NCBI GenBank assembly: GCA_027076405.1
Contig: JALTJN010000423.1
Location: forward strand, 1 to 41,448
DNA: 41,448 nt
Origin: Chromatiales bacterium
GTDB lineage: Bacteria > Pseudomonadota > Gammaproteobacteria > UBA6429
Direction of reading: 5' to 3'
Shown here in pieces: positions 27,262 through 36,613 of the stretch. The notes below the pieces were generated by a model. That model was not told the DNA's origin, did no database searches, and saw only the letters and a list, made by a program, of their open reading frames with translations. The translations under genes were made by a program, and so were the position numbers. Positions within the stretch are counted from its first letter, which is position 1, and each line of letters starts with the position of its first letter.

Positions 27262-29136
27262 TTAATACTTATCTTTATTATCTAGAGGTGGTGGCTGATA
27301 TTTTCCAGCATAATCAAAGAAATCAATATCCTGTTCTCGCATTTTTATTTTAATCCGCTCTACCAAGAGCGGAGTTTCTTTATTCCAATCATCATATCTC
27401 ATTAGACTAACTTTACCAGATGTCATATGTGCTTTGATTAGATCAATATTATCTAAGTCACCATAAAGCTGAGTTGCACACCCGATATAGATTCTTAATT
27501 CGGGAGGTAATTCACCAAGATATTTTTTATGGAATGTATAGCTATGTCCTTCCGTAAATTCACCAGATTGAAGACTTTCATAAGCAGTAACGCATGACTC
27601 TTCTATTAACTTAGTATTACCTACTGAAAACAAAACATCTTTGGATTGATCAACAGCTTCGCTGTAGCTATTGTAGAAATATTTTATATCTCTCTTTAAA
27701 CTTTCTGGCATTTTGGTCTGTGGCTTTCTTTTTCCGAAAAGACCCAATGCAAAATACACCAAAAGATCATCTTTCCTTCTATTTTGTGCATCCTCAAATA
27801 ACTCATTCCCAAAATATTCTATAAGAGCTTGATGTGCTTTATTATGAGATCCTGCTATTCGACGAATCTGTTCTGAAAACTCAAACTCGTTATTTGCAGG
27901 AATACGTCCTATCTCAAGTGAGGTCTCCCAAAAATCTGTAAAAATTTCAAGATGTTTCTCTATGAGGTTCTTTTGTAATGCTGGTTCTCTCGACTTTATT
28001 TGACGTTGTGATTTCTGCTGCCAATCACGTTTTACATGTTGTCTTTCAAGTAGAAATAACTGCTCTTCCATTTTGTCTTTGAAAACAATGAAAATACCCT
28101 GCCCTACTGCAATGGCATTCTCATCTAAGCACATTTCAACATAAGAACGAAATTCTGACTGAGCGTAATATTTTTGGAAAGTATTTCTACTGGTTATCAC
28201 TCCATCTTTGTAAGGAGTAAATTGCTGTATGATACTCTCACCTGCAATCATCACAGATACAATCAGTAACTTTTCAGCGTATTTCCAAGCATGTTGGAGT
28301 GTTTTAGTTCGTTCTTCTCTATCTTCAATAACATTAAGCACAAAACCAAGATTGACTATATCACTAGTTTTTAGCTCGCCTTCAGGATAGTGAACAGGAT
28401 CATAACCAGTAATATCAATACCATGAGCTTCCAGCTCTCGCATATCATCACCCTTACCACAACCATAATCCAACACAGACCAGTCCCCATCGAAATAACT
28501 ATGACGTGCTAATATCTGCATGGGTTGTGAAAGCTGATTTCTATCAATAGCCGTTTTGTGCCTTTCTACTTCAATGTTATCGTTGATAGGATTTGCATCA
28601 TTTGTTGTAATCCGATCAGCCTTTGGCTTTAAACGACCAGTATCATCTAGGTAATAACCTTTATTCGATATAAGCCTTTCCCAATTCTTTTTAAATCCTA
28701 TTGATCGAGGATTTTCATAGAGACCAATTTTTTCACCTTCAGCAGTTACAGATTCAAATGTCGCCTTTAATGGAAAATCATTTTTTACAAATGTTTCTTT
28801 TCTGTGAAGAATGGGTGGATTTTCAGATTTAGCATAGGATGATTTACGTACTGAACACTTTGATAAATCGACTGTATAACTATGCTGTAGTGAAGGGTAA
28901 CTGTAGCTTTCAAAGGTAGGATAGCTTAAAAATGCAACCTTAAAATCTCGTTTATATAACTTCAGAATATTCCAATCAGTTGAAGAAATCTTTAACGTAT
29001 CTGCAATGGTTATTAATAAATTATACAGCTCTTCAGGAATATCTGTTATTGCACTGTGATGAATATAAACAGAGTCAGGAAGTTGCTTCCCCGTTTTAAT
29101 TTGCTTAATAAAATTTTTATATTTATCAAATTCCAA
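27262..29136 (-). CDS. DNA phosphorothioation-associated putative methyltransferase
   Basis: This 624-aa protein has a central Rossmann methyltransferase core: VLDYGCGKGDDM at residues 221-232 is the SAM-binding motif I, followed by HGIDITGYDPVHYP and NLGFVLNVIEDREER. The N-terminal ~200 residues, beginning with a KTGKQLPDSVYIHHSA segment, match the putative methyltransferase family that accompanies Dnd loci. It lacks an evident DPPY/NPPY box, so base methylation is not shown. It is convergent with dptH and has its own promoter region in the 230-bp AT-rich gap 29137-29366. It may add a second mark or serve in regulation; the function of the family is not established. Confidence 0.75.
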   Translation of the reverse strand: MEFDKYKNFIKQIKTGKQLPDSVYIHHSAITDIPEELYNLLITIADTLKISSTDWNILKLYKRDFKVAFLSYPTFESYSYPSLQHSYTVDLSKCSVRKSSYAKSENPPILHRKETFVKNDFPLKATFESVTAEGEKIGLYENPRSIGFKKNWERLISNKGYYLDDTGRLKPKADRITTNDANPINDNIEVERHKTAIDRNQLSQPMQILARHSYFDGDWSVLDYGCGKGDDMRELEAHGIDITGYDPVHYPEGELKTSDIVNLGFVLNVIEDREERTKTLQHAWKYAEKLLIVSVMIAGESIIQQFTPYKDGVITSRNTFQKYYAQSEFRSYVEMCLDENAIAVGQGIFIVFKDKMEEQLFLLERQHVKRDWQQKSQRQIKSREPALQKNLIEKHLEIFTDFWETSLEIGRIPANNEFEFSEQIRRIAGSHNKAHQALIEYFGNELFEDAQNRRKDDLLVYFALGLFGKRKPQTKMPESLKRDIKYFYNSYSEAVDQSKDVLFSVGNTKLIEESCVTAYESLQSGEFTEGHSYTFHKKYLGELPPELRIYIGCATQLYGDLDNIDLIKAHMTSGKVSLMRYDDWNKETPLLVERIKIKMREQDIDFFDYAGKYQPPPLDNKDKY

Positions 29137-29366
29137 AATACTTATAACCTATATTTCATCTAGCACATCCTAATTCAATAATTCATACATAGATGTTTAA
29201 TGTCAACACTTCAACTTTATCACAATTAATACGGCAATGATAAATAACAATACACCTCAAACTCGAAACAATAATTATCATCTACGACAGAATAACTAAT
29301 ATATAAACTCCCTACATTACTTAATAAATAATTAACCTAAGCAATATAAATCCGACATGTTTTTAT

Positions 29367-31733
29367 CTAATTTGTTTTATATTGGTAAACTTCACCAAAT
29401 ATACCTTCTATACCACCTTTAAACTCTGAAATATCGTCAAGATATAATATCCGCAAGTTCTTTATAGCCCGTGAACATGAGACATATAAAAGATTTTTAG
29501 TGTTTTGAAACTCGCCAAGTTGATCTTTATCCAAAGAAGAAGGATTGGTACAATTTTCAAAAAATGAAGAGAATTTATTTCTATTAACTTTACCAAAATC
29601 GTTTTGCATAACAATAATCACATTATCATACTCAGCACCTTTTGTTCCATGATAAGTATGATATATAACGTCTGTATTTTGATCACCCTTAATAAACTCA
29701 TACCAAAGTATCCACTGTGAATAATCAACATCCAGCAAACCATCTATTTTGTCTCTAGCAATATCCACTTCGTCCACATCAATAAGCGAGAATATATTTT
29801 TCTCAAATAGATTATCCAACTTTAAAACAAACTCCTTCATAACAAAATTTTGTGGATCAAAATATTTCTTATCTTTAATAAACTCATGCAGTTTTTCTTT
29901 GAAATCTATAATTTCTTCTTTCTCTAAATATGAAAATATTTCCCCTTCAATTATCTCATTAAATTTCTGCTTAGCAAAAGAAAGAGATTCTTTATCTACT
30001 TTAGAAAACAACTCTTCATCGAATAACTCATTTAGCTTAAATTTAAATTCTTCAACTCGCCTGTTTCCCACATTAAAGAACAATTCATCTAATAAATAAT
30101 TCCTGAAACCCTGATAGGAATAACGATCCAAGCCCATTAAACCTTCAACTATTTTTTTAAAATTTCTATCACCTGAATTCTCATATTTATCAAAAATATC
30201 CTTTATCTGATCTCCCAGAGATCTACCATTAATTTTTTTAAACAGTGAGATCAATTCACTCAACTCTTGAAAAGTTAGTTTTGAATATTTTCTTTTGTCA
30301 ATTAGATCAGTCAAAGACGTTTTAGAATTATTTAGACAAACCAAAAAATTAATAATCGCAAAACAAAGACTTTGAACACTACCAAGCTTTGATAAGTCAT
30401 TACTTAATAATTCGGAATTTATCATTTTATAATTCTTTTTATAATATGCAGTATCTGAAAAACAGTTATAGACATCTAAGAATCCATTAAATTCAGCAAC
30501 ATTTTTATTAAGTAAAACTAAACAATGCAATTTATTACCAGTGTTTATCTTCCACTCATTAACATATTTATCAATAAATAAGTTTTTTTCTTCATCCAAA
30601 CCAGTATAAAATTTAACGGAACCACCAGCACAATCATCAAAGATGGATTTTTGTTTAATTTCATCATTTCTAATATTGTTTATAACATCAATAACTTCAG
30701 AATGAGACCTTCGATTAAATTGTTTATTAATAGATTTCAATCCTTGATGAATATTAACCAATTCACCCCCAACACCCTCTTCATAAATATTTTGTGCTGC
30801 ATCCCCAAAATATCCGACAAATAGTTTCCGCTTTACTAATTTTGCATGCTCATCAACAAGCCTTAATATTTCTACAACATGTTCATTAGTATCTTGATAT
30901 TCATCAATCAATATATAAGGATAACTATCATGTATAGCCCGCTTTAATAAATCATATGATTTAACTATTTTTAAGGAATAATCTAACAAGGTATCATGAC
31001 TAATTATCATTCTATGTAAAACATCAGTATTATACTTATCCTCATACCTTACTTCATAATATTTTGGATTTTTAATTTCTATCTGATTCAAACAATACCG
31101 ATAGTTATCAATTTTATATAATGTACCGACTATTTTTTTAAAATCACCTACATTCTTTAGAACATCAGAATATTGTAAAAAAAACCCTTCCATAGCAGCC
31201 CTAAATTCCTTAGCCGATTTATCATAATATCTATAAAAAATATCCTTATTCTTAATTGCAATATCTTTAAAATCAGATTTAGATGCATCACTCAATTCAC
31301 GATAAACAACGAATTTTTTTTCAACTTTTTCATCATGATTATCATTTAGATCAAACTGTAAACTCTTACCTTCCTCCGTAAGTTTTTCAACATGTATTTT
31401 TAGAAGCTCATTTCTATAATTTTTAATCAAAGACCAAAGTCTTTCATGTATAGTTGACACCACAACCAAATCAGAATTGCCTAGTCTCTCTTTAATTTCA
31501 CTTGTTGCAACATTTGTATATGTGATACACATAATCTTTTGGTTATTATGTATTAAATCATCACTATATTTTTTAATGATGTATTTTAAGCATTCTGTTA
31601 ATGCATAAGTTTTTCCAGATCCTGCCCCAGCATTAAAGATGATGTTATCAGATTTGTCTATTGATGAAAAAATCTCTTCCTGGACTTTCGATTCAGTACT
31701 ACTTGAACTAGATGATATTTTAGATAAACTCAT
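29367..31733 (-). CDS. UvrD/Rep-like superfamily 1 helicase (GajB-like partner of OLD nuclease)
   Basis: A longer in-frame start at 31784 exists, but ATG 31733 is preceded by a near-perfect GGGAGG site 9 nt upstream and lies 2 bp after the OLD stop, so I use it (788 aa). Walker A is AGAGSGKT at residues 35-42, motif Ia is CITYTNVATSEIKERL, motif II is LIDEYQDT near 278, then QFNRRSHSEV and, near 690, YHTYHGTKGAEYDNVII (motif V). The helicase is considerably larger than classic GajB because of a long Lys/Glu/Phe-rich insertion between the two RecA halves (~residues 500-680). Coupling to an upstream OLD nuclease is the class 2 OLD (Gabija) arrangement, an anti-phage pair. Confidence 0.8.
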   Translation of the reverse strand: MSLSKISSSSSSTESKVQEEIFSSIDKSDNIIFNAGAGSGKTYALTECLKYIIKKYSDDLIHNNQKIMCITYTNVATSEIKERLGNSDLVVVSTIHERLWSLIKNYRNELLKIHVEKLTEEGKSLQFDLNDNHDEKVEKKFVVYRELSDASKSDFKDIAIKNKDIFYRYYDKSAKEFRAAMEGFFLQYSDVLKNVGDFKKIVGTLYKIDNYRYCLNQIEIKNPKYYEVRYEDKYNTDVLHRMIISHDTLLDYSLKIVKSYDLLKRAIHDSYPYILIDEYQDTNEHVVEILRLVDEHAKLVKRKLFVGYFGDAAQNIYEEGVGGELVNIHQGLKSINKQFNRRSHSEVIDVINNIRNDEIKQKSIFDDCAGGSVKFYTGLDEEKNLFIDKYVNEWKINTGNKLHCLVLLNKNVAEFNGFLDVYNCFSDTAYYKKNYKMINSELLSNDLSKLGSVQSLCFAIINFLVCLNNSKTSLTDLIDKRKYSKLTFQELSELISLFKKINGRSLGDQIKDIFDKYENSGDRNFKKIVEGLMGLDRYSYQGFRNYLLDELFFNVGNRRVEEFKFKLNELFDEELFSKVDKESLSFAKQKFNEIIEGEIFSYLEKEEIIDFKEKLHEFIKDKKYFDPQNFVMKEFVLKLDNLFEKNIFSLIDVDEVDIARDKIDGLLDVDYSQWILWYEFIKGDQNTDVIYHTYHGTKGAEYDNVIIVMQNDFGKVNRNKFSSFFENCTNPSSLDKDQLGEFQNTKNLLYVSCSRAIKNLRILYLDDISEFKGGIEGIFGEVYQYKTN

Positions 31734-31735
31734 TA

Positions 31736-33826
31736 CTACCAACCTCCCGCCACCTGCTTCTTTACTTTTTCCTTTAACCAACATAAACCATCATCTATAT
31801 ACTTAGGAAGCTTGGGGATTTCATTTTTATTATCACAAATAATAATTTCATACAAAAGCTTATTAGAAAAATCACTCTTTGAACCTGACAATTTCTTCTG
31901 TAATTTATATGACTTTTCTTTCAGGTTTTCTTTAGCTTTTTTATCCCCTAAAATACCTTCATAAATATTAGGCTTCAAATCTTTCAAAACCATATTTAAT
32001 ATTTTATTTTCAAAATTAGACAGGATAAACGCCTCTTCAAAGCTTGTTGCAAAATACGTCCCAATAGCATCTTTCTGAAAAACAACATATACATTATTAT
32101 CTTCAAAATATGATTCTAAATTCTCTATTTCTTTCCCATTAAATTTCTTTATTGTGGCATTTGTTGAAAACCTACCGTCTAATGACTTCAATTGCTTGAA
32201 TTCTTTCTTTTCATCTTCGCTTCTATTTATATCTAAATCCGTAATAATTAAAGCAGGAACATTTAACAATTTAATCATAGGGAAATAAATATGCCCATGA
32301 GCACCATTTATATTGAAAATAGATATATAATATTTATTAAGATCTTCATCATTATCAATATAATATGACATCAATGTTTCTTCTGTAACGCCCTCAACAA
32401 AGATAATTGCATCCGAAAAGAACAGCTCTGAAACTTTATACTTAATATGTTTTTTTAGAAATTTTAGATTTTCAACTCGTTTTTTTTCATTTTCTTTGGC
32501 TTGTTCAGGAGACTCCTTCACCACCAATCCGCTGCCATCCATTACAACTTCATCATTCAAATTAACTACATTGGAAACATTATCAACAACAGAAATATAG
32601 CTAATATTATTAAACGAATTTCCAGTATGAATTTTACTATTTAATATATGTGAAGAATGGGTTGTAATAATTAACTGACTATTAATTTTCTTATTATGAC
32701 CCTCAACAAGTGAATTAATTGCATCGTTAATATATTTAATAAACAACTCCTGCATTTGGGAGTGCATAAATGCTTCTGGCTCTTCAATACAAATCAAATT
32801 GATTTTACTATGACATTCCTGCTCAGGATATTTCTCAATATACTCAATAATATTACCAATAATACTCATTAAATTAGAATAACCTAAGCCAAATTGACCT
32901 TCTGGAATATGATATTTACCCTCGGTATATTCATATTTAATAATATTGGACATCAAATGTTCAAAAGTTAGATCTGCACTCAGATTAACTTTTAAGCGGT
33001 CACTTGATTCAATCTTACCCAACGCAATGTTTATAGACTTAGTATGACCTTCTGACACTTTTTCTGATATCGTTTTGTTTATTGCCTCTATTTCTGTATC
33101 TATCGAGTTAGACTCACCTTTTTTACTCTCTTGTTCATATCTAAAATTTATTATTTTATTAAATGTCTTAGACAAGCTTTTATCATTGATGTTTTTATTT
33201 GCACTGATTAATTTAATTTCAATTAAATCACTAAGCTTAAACTTACTATCACTTATCAATACTCCATCAGAACCATAATAGTTCATTCTAAAATCAGCAT
33301 TATTTACAATTTCGAGAAACTTTCTAAACAATATCTCTGGATCTTTATTTTGTGATATTAACGCATCCACTTCATTTTTGAATTTAATAGCTTCTTTTAA
33401 CTCATATTTCAAAATAACTTTAAAACTTGTTTCCTGATCTCTCTCTTGAATACTACCTATATTCATGAAAGGAATGATATTTGTAACTAAATCATGATTA
33501 CTCTTAAGGTCAATACCAACTTCAATCTCAAACTCAAGAAATGGATAATTTTCAAATTCACCACCATAATATTTATCCAATAATTCATTTAAATATATAA
33601 AATTGAAATCATTAGCTAAAAACTTGTTATCTATAATTATTTTCTTTATAGCTGTTGTAATTGTTGTTTTTCCAGAATTATTCTTCCCGACTATCAATGT
33701 TGTTGATGATGATATATCAATATCATTATCGGTCTTGTTGGTATTTTTTGCACCGACAAATTCCACCACATTATTTTTATTACGAAATTTTCTAAAATTA
33801 GTGATTTTCAAACTTCTTAGATGCAT
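31736..33826 (-). CDS. OLD-family ATPase with Toprim nuclease domain (GajA-like)
   Basis: This 696-aa protein begins MHLRSLKITNFRKF, typical of RecF/OLD-type ABC ATPases. Walker A is GKNNSGKT at residues 47-54, the ABC/Walker B segment is LICIEEPEAFMHSQ near 342, and LIITTHSSHIL follows. The C-terminal Toprim domain has IIFVEGVTEE near 475 (catalytic Glu) and TDLDIN near 527 (DxD). OLD nucleases of this type, followed by a UvrD-like helicase, form Gabija, in which GajA nicks DNA when nucleotide pools fall. AGGG lies 8 nt before the ATG. The gene is conspicuously AT-rich compared with the 34.3-40 kb genes. It is somewhat longer than the classic GajA. Confidence 0.8.
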   Translation of the reverse strand: MHLRSLKITNFRKFRNKNNVVEFVGAKNTNKTDNDIDISSSTTLIVGKNNSGKTTITTAIKKIIIDNKFLANDFNFIYLNELLDKYYGGEFENYPFLEFEIEVGIDLKSNHDLVTNIIPFMNIGSIQERDQETSFKVILKYELKEAIKFKNEVDALISQNKDPEILFRKFLEIVNNADFRMNYYGSDGVLISDSKFKLSDLIEIKLISANKNINDKSLSKTFNKIINFRYEQESKKGESNSIDTEIEAINKTISEKVSEGHTKSINIALGKIESSDRLKVNLSADLTFEHLMSNIIKYEYTEGKYHIPEGQFGLGYSNLMSIIGNIIEYIEKYPEQECHSKINLICIEEPEAFMHSQMQELFIKYINDAINSLVEGHNKKINSQLIITTHSSHILNSKIHTGNSFNNISYISVVDNVSNVVNLNDEVVMDGSGLVVKESPEQAKENEKKRVENLKFLKKHIKYKVSELFFSDAIIFVEGVTEETLMSYYIDNDEDLNKYYISIFNINGAHGHIYFPMIKLLNVPALIITDLDINRSEDEKKEFKQLKSLDGRFSTNATIKKFNGKEIENLESYFEDNNVYVVFQKDAIGTYFATSFEEAFILSNFENKILNMVLKDLKPNIYEGILGDKKAKENLKEKSYKLQKKLSGSKSDFSNKLLYEIIICDNKNEIPKLPKYIDDGLCWLKEKVKKQVAGGW

Positions 33827-33841
33827 TTATTATCCCTCATA

Positions 33842-34336
33842 ATTTTATTCTGACAAATCACATTCAAAACTCATTACAAACCAGTAGAATAATCTCAACA
33901 ACGAAGTCACCGAATTATTTATTTTACTAATTATTTTCTGTTAGAAAGTAATTCCGAAAATATAAAATAGACACCTGTTTTAAATCAAAAAACAGACTCT
34001 ATCTATCTTTAGTCATACAACTTATCTGATAACAAGGTAAGAGAAATTAGTTTTCTATGTTTTTTGTACAGCAGGGATTTACGGTATCATTGCTACAATG
34101 ATATTGAATTGATCTTTTTTTATACAATTAAACTTAATGTATAACTTGCCCGAATTACAAAGATCAGCCCTGCTCTGCCTGTTATTATTGTCTTAGCCCT
34201 ACTTCCTCATCCTACCGTTTTATATACCGTTAGTCACGATTTGAGACATGGATCACATCACGGCAGCCTGTAACAGGTCGTCCGATACCTGATTTTCTGA
34301 GATAATCACCATCATTTTTACAATAAGGACAATTGT
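33842..34336. other. Non-coding gap upstream of the OLD gene
   Basis: About 500 bases have no convincing reading frame. They contain the divergent promoter region for the OLD-helicase pair and a small hairpin, TATCATTG (34085-34092) / CAATGATA (34096-34103) with a 3-nt loop, not followed directly by a T-run. Base composition shifts from AT-rich to more balanced around 34.14 kb, which suggests a junction between separately acquired segments. Confidence 0.5.
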
Positions 34337-34519
34337 ATGCCTGTACCATCCACGCAGACCAAGCATATCGACAAGAATATGCTCGATCTGTAAATAGACC
34401 GCTTCGCACAGCTCGATAAACCCTATCTGGCAGCCCTCAACCGTGTAGGTGTAACAGCTCAGATACAAAGTGGTATTGAAGATAAAAAGCTGGCTCGTTT
34501 CAGGCGTAAAGGTATCAAG
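34337..34519 (+). pseudogene. Interrupted N-terminal extension of the AHH toxin gene
   Basis: From ATG 34337 the frame is the same as that of the toxin at 34520, broken only by TAA at 34391-34393. The codons before the stop (beginning MPVPSTQTKHIDKNMLDL) and after it (IDRFAQLDKPYLAALNRVG, then a Lys/Arg-rich stretch running into the toxin) look protein-coding. This suggests that a longer toxin, perhaps with an N-terminal delivery domain, has lost its front to a nonsense mutation. Alternatively the stop is genuine and translation restarts downstream. Confidence 0.5.
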
Positions 34520-34933
34520 ATGGATAAGGAAGCCCTAAAAACAGAACGTCATTACTCAGGCAGAATGGCTTTACAGCTCACCAGAGCGGGATATGCAAGA
34601 CCTTCTAAACGATGTGAGGCTCATGCCATAGTATCTGGAAAACATAAGCTTGCTGCACAAATGAGAGCCGTAATTGCATGGTGTAAGATTCGAGTAGATG
34701 ACCATCATAATGGTTGCTGGCTTCCTGCATTTAAGGAAGATAAGCCCTTCATGCCCTCTTTTCTTGGTAATGCCGTACCACACAGAAACATACATACTAA
34801 CGCCTATTACAGATGGCTGGGTGGACAGATAACACCTGCTAAAATAAATAGCCTGGAAGATCTAATCAAAAAACTTGAAACTTTACGCTTCCGCCTACAA
34901 AGTGGTTCTGTTCCAGACAATATCTATTCATAG
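34520..34933 (+). CDS. AHH-type HNH/Endo VII nuclease toxin domain (orphan C-terminal tip)
   Basis: This 137-aa product consists almost only of a toxin domain: CEAHAIVSGK at residues 32-41, AAQMRAVIAW, then DDHHNGCWLP at 60-69 and VPHRNIHTNAYYRWL at 87-101. The order matches AHH nucleases of the HNH/Endo VII superfamily found at the tips of Rhs, T6SS and other polymorphic toxins. The A-H-H signature reads A34-H35-A36 here. Related toxins cleave DNA in rival cells. An immunity-like gene starts 17 bp downstream. No secretion or PAAR/Rhs domain is intact upstream, so it is an orphan or decayed effector. The true start may lie upstream of 34520 because the frame is open back to 34394. Confidence 0.65.
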   Translation: MDKEALKTERHYSGRMALQLTRAGYARPSKRCEAHAIVSGKHKLAAQMRAVIAWCKIRVDDHHNGCWLPAFKEDKPFMPSFLGNAVPHRNIHTNAYYRWLGGQITPAKINSLEDLIKKLETLRFRLQSGSVPDNIYS

Positions 34934-34950
34934 GCAATAAGATAATAAAA

Positions 34951-35556
34951 ATGGCTTTATATACACTATACCCAGATCTTGATAATTTCGCTGCTATCGG
35001 CTTTGATGAAAAGCAGATAATAGACATGTGTGGGGATATACCTCGTGACAGATTCGATTTTCATAATATTCCGAAATCTTTCAAGGGAATCATTACAGAA
35101 CCCCTCAATATCGACTTCTCGGGTGATTGCGATGGGCTGACAGGTACTGATATACCCGATCTACAGGTATTTCACGGAAAGATGTTCCTGAGTGAGAAAG
35201 CATATAAAGCAATAGGTGATCTCATCAGCAATGATGGAGAGATCTTCCCTGTCGCCTATGAGAATGGTAAAGGATATATATTCAATCCAATGAATACTGC
35301 TGAAGATGTAGACGGTCTTGATGAAGAACTATCGATCAAAAATGAATGGGATGATATAGAGAATATAGCGTTCCATGAAGATAAGGTGAATCAATTCGCC
35401 CTGTTCAGAACCGCCTTTGACACCTATATCAATCTCTACTGCAATGAAGATGTAAAAAATGCTATCGAAAAGGCTGATCTCAAAGGTCTGAACATTACGC
35501 CAGAACTCGGTGCTGAATTCGGTATGGCACAAAACCAGAAGAGCTCACCTCATTAA
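34951..35556 (+). CDS. Putative immunity protein for the AHH toxin (Imm11-like)
   Basis: This 201-aa acidic protein has the layout of DUF1629/Imm11-type immunity proteins: a central DIPDLQVFHGKMFLSEKAYK segment, then EIFPVAYENGKGYIFNPMN and a run of acidic residues. These families bind and block nuclease toxins in the producing cell. It follows the toxin domain by 17 bp on the same strand, the standard toxin-immunity order. The strongly acidic composition suits neutralising a basic nuclease. Family assignment is tentative; the pairing by position is the stronger evidence. Confidence 0.55.
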   Translation: MALYTLYPDLDNFAAIGFDEKQIIDMCGDIPRDRFDFHNIPKSFKGIITEPLNIDFSGDCDGLTGTDIPDLQVFHGKMFLSEKAYKAIGDLISNDGEIFPVAYENGKGYIFNPMNTAEDVDGLDEELSIKNEWDDIENIAFHEDKVNQFALFRTAFDTYINLYCNEDVKNAIEKADLKGLNITPELGAEFGMAQNQKSSPH

Positions 35557-35743
35557 CGTTAGCTCAGCCTATTCCTCTCCTCTCTATTGCTTCCAGTATT
35601 CCCATAAAAATTCAATCACTGTGTAATTGTACCCCAAAACTTCATTCAGCTTGAATATAGCCTTAGGGCTTGCAGATTGCGAATTACCGTTTAAGGTGAG
35701 CGATTGAGCCGAAATATGCAACTGGCTTTTTTTAGGTAAAAAC

Positions 35744-36542
35744 TTAAATATCAAGACAAAAACCTGGAATAAAACGTGTAATATTTTCACTCGGGTATCC
35801 AGCCTGATTAGATACAATGCGTGTATCGTTTACTAGCGCATCTAAGTTGGAATGCGTGTGCCCATATACCCAAACATCAATTGATGTAGTCATTAAACAC
35901 TTGTGATAAATCAGAATGAAATCCTGTGCTCATTGGGCTGAGGTTAAATGACTTATGCTGACATATCATATGTGGTCCATGATGCGTCACAACAATGGTC
36001 TTACCATCAAAAGGCTTTTCAAGCTTATGGATAAAAAACTTCAAATCTTTATCGTGTAACAACAAGGCATCATCAGGGGTAAAGCGCTGTTTTTTACCAT
36101 TATTATTAATTGAGATAACACTATGATCATTTAATACATTGCCAACATAATGCATATTGTCTGACTGTGAGATTGAAGGATACGCTTTATAATCTGTCCA
36201 TAAGGTTCCACCAATGATACGCACATTATCAAAGATAATTTCACCCGGATTTAAAAAAGTCACATTTGTGTTTTGTGTAAGCTCTATTATTTTCTTATTT
36301 AAATCGTGTATTTCATATGAGTAATACTCATGATTCCCCGTGACATAGATAATCGGTTTGTCCAGCCGTTCTGATTCACTAATCGCCCATTCAATGCCGT
36401 TTGTTCCCACATCAATATCACCGGCAAGAATAATCAAATCTGCGTCAGTAACTGGAATTTCAGCTTTCCAGATATGCTCAGGATTGGCGGGTCTTCCGTG
36501 TAAAAACTCATTATGTAAATCGCTTAGTATCTGTATTTTCAT
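35744..36542 (-). pseudogene. Metallophosphoesterase gene broken by a one-base frameshift
   Basis: From ATG 36542 the protein reads through LSDLHNEF, LAGDID, VTGNHEYY and VVTHHGPH, four of the five calcineurin-like metal-binding blocks, then stops prematurely at 35877-35879. In the next frame the sequence continues seamlessly as DVWVYGHTHSNLDALVND...NQAGYPSEN and ends at TAA 35744-35746. The missing GHTH block is exactly what should follow. A single extra base near 35880 therefore separates the last metal ligands from the rest. In-frame ATGs at 36551 and 36569 exist, but MKIQILSDLH at 36542 matches the start of the intact homologue upstream. If not a sequencing error, the truncated enzyme is probably inactive. 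Confidence 0.75.
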
Positions 36543-36613
36543 ATATTTCATGCCTGTGTTTTTTCTCAAAACTTTTTACTGATTCAGATAAACTTAATTT
36601 ACTATTCCATTAT

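Noticed and set aside
13146..29136. Calling the operon a complete canonical Dnd or complete BREX type 4 system
   Set aside because: DndB, DndD, DndE, PglZ and BrxL are not visible in the window, so neither label fits.
34085..34103. Hairpin TATCATTG/CAATGATA as a terminator
   Set aside because: The stem is AT-rich, and the T-run begins about 10 bases later; no gene ends nearby on the plus strand.
34253..34468. 71-codon minus-strand frame
   Set aside because: It is antisense to the interrupted toxin extension, whose plus-strand frame runs into a recognisable domain.
35584..35817. 77-codon minus-strand frame
   Set aside because: Its first third overlaps the out-of-frame end of the broken metallophosphoesterase, and the rest matches nothing I know; composition is not persuasive.
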